Origin: Candidatus Dadabacteria bacterium
GTDB taxonomy: Bacteria; Desulfobacterota_D; UBA1144; Nemesobacterales; UBA2774
DNA length: 43,919 nucleotides
Direction: 5' to 3'
NCBI GenBank assembly: GCA_020849425.1
Contig: JADLGH010000020.1
Coordinates: 1-43,919, forward strand
A program made the translations under genes and the position numbers. Positions 6,957 through 15,567 of this stretch are shown piece after piece; positions within the stretch are counted from its first letter, which is position 1; each line of letters opens with the position of its first letter. The notes below the pieces were generated by a model. It saw only the letters and a list, made by a program, of their open reading frames with translations. It searched no databases and was not told the DNA's origin.

Positions 6957-9900
6957 GAAAGCCTGAGCGAGTTCTTGCCCAGGAGCGACTCGACTTCGTA
7001 TATGAAATTATCCTCGATGTCCACCCTGTTGTCCTCGACCTCTATGACTGCCTCGCCGTGGTCCGTCTCCAGGTGAACGTGCACCAGCGCCTGCCCCGGG
7101 TAGGAGTTCAATATCTCCTTAAGGCGGATGAAGTCTTCCTCCCTTAGCGAGCCGTTCCCGAGACTTATGTGAACCGTAGACCCGCTCCGCATGCCCTTTA
7201 TAGGCATGATCTCGACGGCGCGCATCTTCACCCTGTCCTCTCCCGGCTCCAGCACGCCTTTTATGATGACGGGCTCTATCTTGTCTTCGAGCAGGTGAAG
7301 CGACTTCCTCAAAAGGTCGTTGAATATTACAATCTCGATGGAGCCGTTAAGGTCCTCGATGATGAGGTTCCCGAATATCCCCGTACCGCTCTTCGTATGC
7401 TTTACGGTAAGTGTACGCACGACGCCGGCTACCGTGACTTCCTGCTTCTCCTTTATTTCGAAGAGCGACTCCGTGTCGATGATCGACGCCTTCCCGAGCT
7501 CTGACAGATATTTCGTAAGCGGATGGCTGGTGACGTAAAATCCAAGCATGTCCATCTCGTTCTTAAGGAGCTCCTTCTCTCCCCATTCTTCGAGCTCGGC
7601 GAGCTTCGGAAGCGCGATCGCGTCGTTAAGGGAAAAGAGGCTGTGCTGCCCGTCCACCGAGCTCTTCTGCCTTATGGACGTGTAGCTGAGGAGCATATCC
7701 AGCGACTCCATCAGGCTCGCCCTGTTTACGCCGAGCGAATCGAAAGCGCCGCTTTTTATGAGGCTCTCGAACGTCCTTCGGTTCAGCTTCCTGGCCTCGA
7801 CGTTCTCGCAGAATTCGAAGATGGAAGAGAATTTCCCTTTCTCTTTGCGGGCGTTGATTATAGCTTCCACCGTCCCTTCGCCGACGTTCTTTATCGCGGC
7901 GAGGCCGAAGCGGATGCTGCCGTTGGACGCCGTAAAGCCGTCGAGGCTCACGTTCACGTCCGGCGCGAGAACGGGAATGCCCATCTGCTTGCATTCGGTG
8001 ATGCTGGATATGACCTTGTCCGTATTGCCCGATTCGACCGACATCAGCGCGGCCATGAACTCAGCGGGGTAGTGAGTTTTCAAATAAGCGGTCTGATATG
8101 TTATTAGGGCGTATGCGGTGCTGTGGCTCTTGTTGAAGGAGTACTCGGCGAACTTCTCCATCGCGTCGAATATCTCCTCGGCCTTCTTGTCCTTGATCCC
8201 CTTTTCCTTCGCTCCGGTGAGGAACCTCTCCCTCTGGGCCTTCATCTCCTCGGGCTTCTTCTTGCCCATGGCGCGGCGGAGAAGGTCGGCTTCCCCGAGG
8301 CTGTAGCTGGCGACGACGCTCGCCGTCTTCATTATCTGCTCCTGGTAGACGAAGAGTCCGTAGGTGTCTTTGAGAACCTCCTGGAGCTCGGGCAGCGGAT
8401 ACTGAATCTTCTTCCCGTGTTTCCGGCTGATGTATTCATCGACCATGCCGCTGTCGAGAGGGCCCGGCCTGTAAAGGGCGAGTACCGCGATGATGTCCTC
8501 GAAGTCCGTCGCCTGGAGCTTCGCCAGGAGCTCCTTCATCCCCGACGATTCGATCTGGAATATGCCGCGGGTCTTACCGCTCGCGAGGAGACTGTAAACG
8601 GCCTGATCGTCGAGCGGGATTTTATTGATGTCGAGGCTTCCGTCGTCACCGTAGTTTTCCTTTATGAGCTTAAGCGCCTTGTCTATTACGGTCAGCGTCT
8701 TGAGCCCCAGGAAGTCGAATTTCACGAAGCCGAGCTCTTCGACAGTGGTCATGTCGAACTGGGTCACGATTTCGTTGTTGGCGCCTTTGTATAAAGGTAT
8801 GTAATCGGCGAGGGGCTCGTTGGCTATCACTATTCCGGCGGCGTGCGTCGAGGAATGCCTCACCATGTTTTCGAGAGGCCTCGCAAGCTCTATAAGCTCC
8901 TGCAGCCGGGGCGAGCCCTCGATGAGCTTCCTCAGCTCGGGGACGCTTTCGAGCGCCTTGTCGATGCTGAACACCTTGCCCCTGAAGCTCGGGATGAGCT
9001 TCGTCACTTTATCCACGTCCGCGTAGGGGATGCCGAGCACCCTGCCCACGTCCTTGACGACTGCCTTGGCCGACATGGTTCCGAAGGTGCCGATCTGGGC
9101 GACCTTGTTCTCGCCGTATTTCCGCGTGACGTACCTTATGACCTCGTCCCGTCCCTCGGCGCAGAAGTCTATGTCTATGTCGGGCATGCTGATGCGCTCG
9201 GGGTTAAGGAACCTTTCGAAGATGAGGTTGTACGGAATCGGGTCGACGCCCGTTATGCCCAGTATGTATGCGACGAGGCTCCCGGCGGCGCTTCCGCGTC
9301 CCGGGCCCACGGGGATTCCGTTCGACTTCGCATAGTTTATAAAGTCGGCGACTACGAGGAAATATCCCGAAAAACCCATCTTCTGGATTATTTCGATCTC
9401 GGTTTCGAGCCTTTCCGTGTACTCGCCCGATTTTTCATCGGGTATTTCGCCGCTCTTTATACGCTCCGCGAGCCTCTGCCTCGCGAGCTCCGCCATGTAC
9501 TCGTCGAGAGACTTCCCGCCCTCTACCTCGAATTCGGGGAGCTTGTACCCGTCGCGCTCGAATTCAAAATCGCACCTCTTCGCGACCTCCCCCGTCATAC
9601 GTATCGCGTCCTCGAACCCTTCGAGGTCGCGCAGCATCTCGCCCTCGGATTTGAGGTAATACTGGTCACCCTGGAACTTGAACCTGTTCTCGTCCTGGAG
9701 CGAAGACCCCGTCTGAATGCAAAGGAGCGCGTCGTGCGGCCGCGAATCGCTCTGCCTTAGGAAATGGCAGTCGTTCGTCGCGACGACGGGGATATTCAGC
9801 TTCTCGCCGATTTCCTTCACCTTCTTATTCACCCTCTTCTGCTCGGGGAGCCCCGTCGCCTGCACCTCCAGGTAATACCTGTCGCCGAACATCTCCCTGT

Positions 9901-10399
9901 ACATAGAGGCGACGCCCAGCGCTGCGTTCATGTCCTTACTGAAAATCGCCTTCGACAGCTCGCTGTTGAGGCACCCGCTAAGGACGATCAGCCCCCCCCT
10001 GTGCCGGTCGAGGAGATCGTGGTCGATGCGCGGACGCCTGTAAAATCCATCGAAGTAGGCCTTGGTGACGAGCTGCGATAGGTTCCTGTACCCCTCACGG
10101 TTCATCGAGAGGACCGTAAGGTGATGCGTCTTTCCGTCGGACGGATTGTCGCGGTTCAGCTTCTGGGTTATGTAAAGCTCACAGCCGATGATCGGCTTTA
10201 TGCCGGCGCCCACTGCGGACTTGTAGAAGTCGTACGCACCAAAAAGGTTCCCGTGGTCCGTTAGGGCCACGGCCTCCATCCCGAATTCCTTTGCCTGGGG
10301 AAAAAGGTCATCGAACTTTATTGCCCCGTCGAGGAGCGAGTACTGCGAGTGGAGGTGAAGATGGACGAAACCGCCGGACATTCCTTCTATTATATCCAT
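6953..10399 (-). CDS. dnaE: DNA polymerase III subunit alpha
   Basis: The catalytic subunit of the replicative polymerase. At 1148 residues it has the size and layout of the DnaE1 class. An N-terminal PHP domain starts with FVHLHLHSQYSLLDGA (about 10-25) and includes ALTDHGNLFG. The palm motif MPDIDIDFC places catalytic aspartates at D407 and D409. GPGRGSAAGSLVAYILGI precedes it, and YQEQIM with SLGEADLLRRAMGKK lies in the fingers. A helix-hairpin-helix and an OB-fold region (about 980-1060, KSGTGIFGNLIIEDL) follow. The start is uncertain: ATG 10399 has no clear Shine-Dalgarno, and a second ATG seven codons in has AGAAGGA directly abutting it. It overlaps the stop of the convergent small gene by 4 bp. 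Confidence 0.98.
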   Translation of the reverse strand: MDIIEGMSGGFVHLHLHSQYSLLDGAIKFDDLFPQAKEFGMEAVALTDHGNLFGAYDFYKSAVGAGIKPIIGCELYITQKLNRDNPSDGKTHHLTVLSMNREGYRNLSQLVTKAYFDGFYRRPRIDHDLLDRHRGGLIVLSGCLNSELSKAIFSKDMNAALGVASMYREMFGDRYYLEVQATGLPEQKRVNKKVKEIGEKLNIPVVATNDCHFLRQSDSRPHDALLCIQTGSSLQDENRFKFQGDQYYLKSEGEMLRDLEGFEDAIRMTGEVAKRCDFEFERDGYKLPEFEVEGGKSLDEYMAELARQRLAERIKSGEIPDEKSGEYTERLETEIEIIQKMGFSGYFLVVADFINYAKSNGIPVGPGRGSAAGSLVAYILGITGVDPIPYNLIFERFLNPERISMPDIDIDFCAEGRDEVIRYVTRKYGENKVAQIGTFGTMSAKAVVKDVGRVLGIPYADVDKVTKLIPSFRGKVFSIDKALESVPELRKLIEGSPRLQELIELARPLENMVRHSSTHAAGIVIANEPLADYIPLYKGANNEIVTQFDMTTVEELGFVKFDFLGLKTLTVIDKALKLIKENYGDDGSLDINKIPLDDQAVYSLLASGKTRGIFQIESSGMKELLAKLQATDFEDIIAVLALYRPGPLDSGMVDEYISRKHGKKIQYPLPELQEVLKDTYGLFVYQEQIMKTASVVASYSLGEADLLRRAMGKKKPEEMKAQRERFLTGAKEKGIKDKKAEEIFDAMEKFAEYSFNKSHSTAYALITYQTAYLKTHYPAEFMAALMSVESGNTDKVISSITECKQMGIPVLAPDVNVSLDGFTASNGSIRFGLAAIKNVGEGTVEAIINARKEKGKFSSIFEFCENVEARKLNRRTFESLIKSGAFDSLGVNRASLMESLDMLLSYTSIRQKSSVDGQHSLFSLNDAIALPKLAELEEWGEKELLKNEMDMLGFYVTSHPLTKYLSELGKASIIDTESLFEIKEKQEVTVAGVVRTLTVKHTKSGTGIFGNLIIEDLNGSIEIVIFNDLLRKSLHLLEDKIEPVIIKGVLEPGEDRVKMRAVEIMPIKGMRSGSTVHISLGNGSLREEDFIRLKEILNSYPGQALVHVHLETDHGEAVIEVEDNRVDIEDNFIYEVESLLGKNSLRLS

Positions 10400-10509
10400 G
10401 ACGGCTTCGGCTGTTCAAGTATCGAAAAAAACATCCTTACTTTCCCGCGGGTTATGCGCCGCCCGGGGCCGTCCGCACCGCGACTCCCAGGCGCGCCGGG
10501 CCGAGGATA

Positions 10510-10537
10510 TTGAAAACCCGGCCCTTAAAAGTATATT
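10510..10537 (+). promoter_or_regulatory. Likely promoter for ftsY-ribD-nadD-rsfS
   Basis: TTGAAA (10510-10515) and TATATT (10532-10537) are separated by 16 bp in the 267-bp divergent gap between dnaE and ftsY. Transcription would start near 10545, about 120 nt upstream of ftsY. AAGGAGG occurs at 10648-10654, 12 nt before the ftsY ATG. I see nothing else definite in this gap. Confidence 0.5.
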
Positions 10538-10666
10538 AAAGCCTCTCCGTATAGATGGGAACGGGATACGGATACACCGCTTATGTTATCCTAAAACCGG
10601 CTTGGCGCGCATAGCGCGGCATAGAGCCGGATCGAACGGCGGTTTTTAAGGAGGCTTTACATTACC

Positions 10667-12052
10667 ATGGAAGAAATATTTTCATACCTGAACACCATGC
10701 TGCCGAGTCCGTACTCGGACCTCGCCGCAGTGGCCGCTATATTCCTCGTTCTACTGATCGTGGCATTCATACTCTCGTTTCTTTTCGAGGAGAAGAAGCC
10801 CAAGGAGCCCGCACAGCCGGAGCCGAAGGCCCCGTTGGAAGAGGAGCCCGAGGCAAAAGCGGTTCCGCCGCCCGATTTAGAGGTGTTCAAGGCCCCGCCT
10901 CACGAAGTGATAAGAGAGCCCGAACCTGTTCCGGCAAAAAGAGAGACTCCGCCTGCGCCGGAGGTAAAGCCGGCACCGCTGCCCGGGCCTGAGCCCCTCC
11001 CCGTCGAGCCCGTACGGGAGGCGAAACCTGCCCCGGCCGAGCCCGAACCCGCCCCCGTGCCGGAGGCCCCCGCTCCCGAGCCGGAGCCCGAGCCCGTAGT
11101 CGAAGAAGTCCCCGAAACGAAAGAAGGGCTCTTCGCGAGGCTGAGAAAAGGGCTCTCGAAGACCCACACCGGGTTTCTCGGCAAGCTCGGCGAAGTGATT
11201 TCGAACAGGGAAATAAACGACGACCTCTGGGACGAGTTCGAGGAAACGCTCATAATGGCCGACCTCGGCATGGGGACGACAATGAAGCTCAGGGAAAAGG
11301 TCCAGGAGAAGCTGAAGAAAAAATCGCTCGCCGACTCCGGGGCTATAACCGACGCACTCAAGGAAGAGATACTCGCCATACTCAAGGGCGCCGAGGCAAA
11401 ACCGCTTTCGATATCGGAAAAGCCTTTCGTCATAATGATCGCGGGCGTAAACGGCGTCGGCAAGACGACGTCCATAGGCAAGCTCGCCAGCAGGCTAAGG
11501 AAAGAAAACCGGGAGGTCATGGTCGCTGCCGGGGACACGTTCAGGGCGGCGGCGACGGAGCAGCTCGAGGTATGGTCGAAACGCGTCGGCACCGACTTCA
11601 TCAAGGGACATAGCGGCGCGGACCCGTCCTCCGTGGCGTTCGACGCGGTCAAGGCCGCATCCGCCCGCGGGACGGACGTCCTCATTATCGACACCGCCGG
11701 CAGGCTCCACACCAAGGGCAACCTCATGGACGAGATAAAAAAGATGAAGCGCGTCATATCGCGAGAGATGGAAAGCGCGCCCCACGAGACGTTCCTCGTC
11801 CTCGACGCCACGACGGGCCAGAACGCCGTTCAGCAGGCCAAGATGTTCAACGACGCCCTCGGCGTGACCGGCATAATACTCACGAAGCTCGACGGCACGG
11901 CCAAGGGCGGGGTGATAATAGCGATCGCCGACGAGCTCAACATACCCGTAAGGTTCATCGGTATCGGCGAGGCCCTCGGGGACCTCAGGGAATTCAACGC
12001 CGAAGAATTCGTCGAAGCCCTCTTTTACGAGGGCGGGGAGACGGTTCATTAA
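10667..12052 (+). CDS. ftsY: Signal recognition particle receptor FtsY, membrane-anchored form
   Basis: FtsY is the SRP receptor GTPase that docks ribosomes making membrane proteins at the translocon. Of 461 residues, about 12-40 form a hydrophobic segment (IFLVLLIVAFILSFLF), a true N-terminal anchor not present in E. coli FtsY. About 44-150 is a Pro/Glu/Ala-rich acidic spacer. The NG domain fills 155-461: P-loop GVNGVGKTTSIGKLA, GDTFRAAATEQL, DTAGRLHTKGNLMDE, TKLDGTAKGG and the terminal FIGIGEALGDL. AAGGAGG lies 12 nt before the ATG. It is the first gene of a plus-strand run with ribD, nadD and rsfS. Confidence 0.97.
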   Translation: MEEIFSYLNTMLPSPYSDLAAVAAIFLVLLIVAFILSFLFEEKKPKEPAQPEPKAPLEEEPEAKAVPPPDLEVFKAPPHEVIREPEPVPAKRETPPAPEVKPAPLPGPEPLPVEPVREAKPAPAEPEPAPVPEAPAPEPEPEPVVEEVPETKEGLFARLRKGLSKTHTGFLGKLGEVISNREINDDLWDEFEETLIMADLGMGTTMKLREKVQEKLKKKSLADSGAITDALKEEILAILKGAEAKPLSISEKPFVIMIAGVNGVGKTTSIGKLASRLRKENREVMVAAGDTFRAAATEQLEVWSKRVGTDFIKGHSGADPSSVAFDAVKAASARGTDVLIIDTAGRLHTKGNLMDEIKKMKRVISREMESAPHETFLVLDATTGQNAVQQAKMFNDALGVTGIILTKLDGTAKGGVIIAIADELNIPVRFIGIGEALGDLREFNAEEFVEALFYEGGETVH

Positions 12053-12102
12053 AGCGCCTCGTCTGTTCCTTTTACCGTATGGATTAGTAAACTTAAGTTA
12101 AG

Positions 12103-13230
12103 ATGCCGAGGGATCAGCACAGCAGGTACATGTCGATGGCCCTTAAGCTCGCCCGGAAGGCCGAGGGCATGACGAGCCCGAACCCGCTCGTCGGGGCGGT
12201 GCTCGTAAAGGGCGGGAAGATCATAGGCAAGGGCTACCATAAAAGGGCCGGCCTTCCGCACGCCGAGATCGAGGCCTTCGCGGACGCCGAGAGGAATAAG
12301 CATAAGGTAAAGGGAGCTACCCTTTACGTCACCCTCGAGCCCTGCTGCCACGAGGGTAAACGGACCCCCCCTTGCGTGAACGCGATAATCGAAAAGGGCA
12401 TAAAACGCGTCGTCGTCGGGGCCGGCGACCCCAACCCCAGGGTCTGCGGGAACGGCTTTTCCATTCTGAGGGACGAGGGCGTGGAGGTCGTCCCGTTCGT
12501 TCTCGAAGAAAAAGCCCTCGAATTAAACGAGGCGTACAACAAATACATGACCACGGGGCTTCCGTTCGTTACGCTGAAGCTCGCGGCGACGCTCGACGGC
12601 AGGATAGCCGCCTCCACGGGGGATTCGAAGTGGATAGGGAGCGAGAGGCAAAGAAAGCTCGCGCACAGGCTGAGGAGCGCATCCGACGCCGTCTTAGTAG
12701 GCGTGGGGACCGTTCTCAAGGACGACCCCAGGCTGAACGCGAGGCTTCCGGGCCGCGAAGTCCGCCAGCCCGTGCCGGTGATACTCGACAGGACGCTTCG
12801 CACGCCTCCCCGGTCGAGCGTTTTCAGCACACACGGCACTGTGATAATAGCGACCGTAAAGCCGGCCGACACCGCCGGGAAAAAGCGCCTCGAAGAAGCC
12901 GGGGCACGCGTGCTCGAAGTCGGGCACGATAAATCCGGACTCCCCGACATGAAAAAGCTCATGCGCGAGCTCGGACGAAACGAGATCGTGAGCGTTCTCA
13001 TCGAGGGCGGGGCCAGGGCAGCGACGAGTGCGCTCAAGGCGGGCATAGTAGACAAGATAGCCTTCTTCTACGCCCCCAAGATCCTCGGCGGGGACGGCGT
13101 CGGCATGATAGACGGGCTAGGGATCAAGAGCGTCGGGAACGCTATACAGATACACGGCATTAAAATCACGAAGCTCGGCGAAGAGCTCATGGTCGAGGGC
13201 TATATAAAAAAGAAAGGGGCGGTAAGATGA
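12103..13230 (+). CDS. ribD: Bifunctional riboflavin biosynthesis deaminase/reductase
   Basis: RibD performs two steps of riboflavin synthesis: deamination of the diaminopyrimidinone intermediate and NADPH-dependent reduction of its ribosyl side chain. The 375-residue product has an N-terminal CDA-fold deaminase (about 1-145), with HAE at 53-55 and the zinc cysteines in EPCCHEGKRTPPC (C82 and C91). The C-terminal reductase (about 150-370) shows LKLAATLDGRIA, the family's substrate-binding start, and VLIEGGARAATSAL. There is no ribE, ribAB or ribH next to it and no FMN riboswitch in the 50-nt gap after ftsY, so it is separated from the rest of its pathway here. Its stop overlaps the nadD start (ATGA). 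Confidence 0.96.
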   Translation: MPRDQHSRYMSMALKLARKAEGMTSPNPLVGAVLVKGGKIIGKGYHKRAGLPHAEIEAFADAERNKHKVKGATLYVTLEPCCHEGKRTPPCVNAIIEKGIKRVVVGAGDPNPRVCGNGFSILRDEGVEVVPFVLEEKALELNEAYNKYMTTGLPFVTLKLAATLDGRIAASTGDSKWIGSERQRKLAHRLRSASDAVLVGVGTVLKDDPRLNARLPGREVRQPVPVILDRTLRTPPRSSVFSTHGTVIIATVKPADTAGKKRLEEAGARVLEVGHDKSGLPDMKKLMRELGRNEIVSVLIEGGARAATSALKAGIVDKIAFFYAPKILGGDGVGMIDGLGIKSVGNAIQIHGIKITKLGEELMVEGYIKKKGAVR

Positions 13231-13919
13231 ACGTTCTTCCGTCCGCCGACACCGCGGTCAAGGACAGAATCGGCCTTTTCGGAGGCACCTTCGACCCGGT
13301 TCACCTGGGCCACCTCCGGGCCGCCGAGGAAATAAGGGAGACGCTCGACCTCAGCCGCGTATGGTTCGTTCCTTCCGCCATCCCGCCGCACAAGAGCAAG
13401 AACATAACCCCTCCGGTTCACAGGCTGAGGATGCTCGAAATCGCCGTCGAGCCGAACCCGTTTTTCGGCATCAGCACCTATGAAATAGAGAAGAAAACTA
13501 CCTCTTACACGGTCGAAACGCTCAGGCATCTCACGTCGGCCCACCCCGATACCGAATTTTTCTTCATAGTCGGAAGCGAGCTCTTTTCGAGTATTGATAC
13601 GTGGAAGGACTACGGCGAGCTCTTCACGCTCGCGAACTTCGCCGTCATCGGAAGGCCCGGCCAGGAAGGCGGATTCCCGTCATTACCGCTTGCCCTTAAA
13701 AAGGATTTTAGTTATCATAATAGTGAAGATAAAGTGATATCCTACATTAACAGCCAATCGAAAATAATAGCCTTCACCCGGTTCCGGGGGCTCGAAATTT
13801 CTTCAACGGAAATAAGGACTTATGCAAACGAAGGCGCGTCCGTAAGGTATCTCGTTCCCGACGGCGTCGCCGCATATATATCCGCGCACAAACTCTACGA
13901 CACGGAGGCAGCCCTATAA
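13227..13919 (+). CDS. nadD: Nicotinate-nucleotide adenylyltransferase
   Basis: NadD joins ATP to nicotinate mononucleotide to give deamido-NAD. The 230-residue product has the nucleotidyltransferase signature GLFGGTFDPVHLGHL (HxGH ATP site) near residue 14, VPSAIPPHK, and the C-terminal ISSTEIR block that closes on ATP. The ATG overlaps the ribD stop (ATGA), and AGGGG stands 7 nt upstream, so coupled translation is likely. nadD followed by rsfS is a very common bacterial pair. Confidence 0.97.
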   Translation: MNVLPSADTAVKDRIGLFGGTFDPVHLGHLRAAEEIRETLDLSRVWFVPSAIPPHKSKNITPPVHRLRMLEIAVEPNPFFGISTYEIEKKTTSYTVETLRHLTSAHPDTEFFFIVGSELFSSIDTWKDYGELFTLANFAVIGRPGQEGGFPSLPLALKKDFSYHNSEDKVISYINSQSKIIAFTRFRGLEISSTEIRTYANEGASVRYLVPDGVAAYISAHKLYDTEAAL

Positions 13920-14314
13920 ATTCCAAAAAGAAAGCCCTGGCCCTGGCCCACGCCGCATGGGAGAAGAACTCCGATAATCCCGTGCTCATGGATGTAAGAA
14001 ACAAAAGCGACGTAACCGACTATTTCCTCGTGTGCAGCGCCAACTCCACGAGGGGAGTAAAAACCATAGTAGACAATATAGAAAAGAAGCTCGACGAGCT
14101 CGGCCAGAAGATAATCGGCATAGAGGGCTACGCCGAGGGCAACTGGGTGCTCGTGGACTCGGCGGACGTCGTAGTGCACGTCTTCTACGAGCCCTACCGT
14201 AAATTCTACGACATAGAGAGCCTCTGGAGCGACGCTCCCCGGCTGAGCCTGCCTTTCGAGCAGGCCATTCCCGGACGGACGGGCTCTTACGATCAGGCCC
14301 GGATCGTAGAATAA
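13916..14314 (+). CDS. rsfS: Ribosome silencing factor RsfS, probably starting at AUA
   Basis: RsfS binds ribosomal protein uL14 and blocks subunit joining when nutrients are low. The family core is plain: VLMDVRNKSDVTDYFLVCSA, NSTRGVKTI, GIEGYAEGNWVLVD and DVVVHVF, then YDIESLW. The conserved N-terminal helix (KKKALALAHAAWEK) lies before any ATG, GTG or TTG in this frame. The first ordinary start, GTG 13982, would remove 22 conserved residues. ATA at 13916 overlaps the nadD stop (ATAA), and GGAGG at 13904-13908 stands 7 nt before it, ideal spacing. I therefore place the start at AUA, giving 132 residues. The alternative is a G-to-A sequence change from an ordinary ATGA overlap. Confidence 0.9.
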   Translation: MNSKKKALALAHAAWEKNSDNPVLMDVRNKSDVTDYFLVCSANSTRGVKTIVDNIEKKLDELGQKIIGIEGYAEGNWVLVDSADVVVHVFYEPYRKFYDIESLWSDAPRLSLPFEQAIPGRTGSYDQARIVE

Positions 14315-14364
14315 TCGTTTCGTTAATTTACTTGTTTAGGCCGGAGTAATACGAGGCCTGGAAA

Positions 14365-14391
14365 GCCCGCCCGGCGGGCGGAGCTCCGCCC
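14365..14391. terminator. GC-rich palindromes between convergent rsfS and ftsZ
   Basis: GGGCGGAG/CTCCGCCC (14376-14391) is a perfect 16-bp palindrome. It overlaps an alternative stem GCCCGCC/GGCGGGC (14365-14379), which on the minus strand is followed by TTTCC. The 136-bp gap separates two converging operons, so termination in one or both directions is the likely role. The T-runs are short, so this is not a textbook terminator. Confidence 0.4.
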
Positions 14392-14450
14392 CGTTCTCGT
14401 TCCTCTCCGGGGAAGGTAAGCCCAGCGGGGAGCCCGTCCCCCGATCCTTC

Positions 14451-15527
14451 TTACTGGCCTTCTTTTATTCCGCGTCTTCTGATGAAGGCAGGGATCTCGA
14501 ACTCATCGTCCCCGATATCGGTCGGAATCCTGGTGACTATCTTTCCGAACCTCTGCGCAGCCTTCGCGCTCTGAATGCCGGTAGCGATGACGGTGAGCTG
14601 TACCGCCTCCTTGAAATCCGGATTTACGACGAGACCGAAGATGAGGTTCACGTCCTCGTGAGCCCTGTCCTTGATGTAGTTGCAGGCATCGTTGAGCTCT
14701 TCTATGCCGAAGTCGGGAGAAGCCGTAACGTTGAGCAGTATGCCCGTCGCCCCCTCTATCGAGATGTCTTCGAGGAGCGGGCTCGTTATGGCGGCCTCGG
14801 CCGCCTCTATCGCCCTGTTGCTGCCTTCGGCGTATCCGGTTCCCATGAGGGCCTTTCCGCCGTTCTCTCCCATTATGCTCTTCACGTCGGCGAAGTCAAC
14901 GTTTATGTAACCGGTGCCGGTGATGATGTCCGAGATGCCGCGCACGGCCTGGTGGAGCACCTCGTCGGCGCGGGTGAAGGCGTCGAGTATCGACACCTTG
15001 TGCACTTCGGTGAGCCTGTCGTTGGGTATGACTATGAGGGTGTCTACTTCTTTTTCGAGATTTTCTATTCCCTCGTGGGCCTGCCTGTTCCTCTTCTGAC
15101 CTTCAAAGCCGAACGGCTTCGTGACGACGCCGACAGTGAGGGCGCCGATATCCTTCGAAGCCTGGGCCAGTACGGGGGACGCCCCGGTGCCCGTGCCGCC
15201 GCCCATGCCCGCGGTTATGAAAACCATGTCCGCGCCTTCGAGCGCTTCGGCTATTTTAATCTGGTCTTCGATAGCGGCTTCGCGCCCGAGGTTGGGGTTG
15301 CCGCCCGAGCCGAGCCCCTTGGTCGTTCTGTTGCCTATCTGGATTTTTGTATGTGCGAGGGATTTCCTTAAGTCCTGTGAGTCCGTGTTGGTTACTATGA
15401 ATTCAACGCCTTGAAGACCCCTTTCGATCATGGCGTTTATTGCGTTTCCGCCGGCCCCGCCGGCCCCTATTACTTTTATTTTTGCTTTCTGTTCCAAGCC
15501 TGTATCTTCAAGCTCAAAATTTGCCAT
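14451..15527 (-). CDS. ftsZ: Cell division protein FtsZ
   Basis: The tubulin-like GTPase that forms the Z-ring. The 358-residue product has GAGGAGGNAINAM at 21-33, the tubulin signature GGGTGTG at 109-115, and the synergy loop GYINVDFADVKSIM. The C-terminal linker is short, and the conserved tail DDEFEIPAFIRRR binds FtsA and other partners. AGGAGG lies 10 nt before the ATG. It is the last gene of the dcw cluster, 40 nt after ftsA. Confidence 0.99.
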   Translation of the reverse strand: MANFELEDTGLEQKAKIKVIGAGGAGGNAINAMIERGLQGVEFIVTNTDSQDLRKSLAHTKIQIGNRTTKGLGSGGNPNLGREAAIEDQIKIAEALEGADMVFITAGMGGGTGTGASPVLAQASKDIGALTVGVVTKPFGFEGQKRNRQAHEGIENLEKEVDTLIVIPNDRLTEVHKVSILDAFTRADEVLHQAVRGISDIITGTGYINVDFADVKSIMGENGGKALMGTGYAEGSNRAIEAAEAAITSPLLEDISIEGATGILLNVTASPDFGIEELNDACNYIKDRAHEDVNLIFGLVVNPDFKEAVQLTVIATGIQSAKAAQRFGKIVTRIPTDIGDDEFEIPAFIRRRGIKEGQ

Positions 15528-15567
15528 ATATGGGAACCCTCCTCGTGCTGCGTTAATCCATTTTAAC

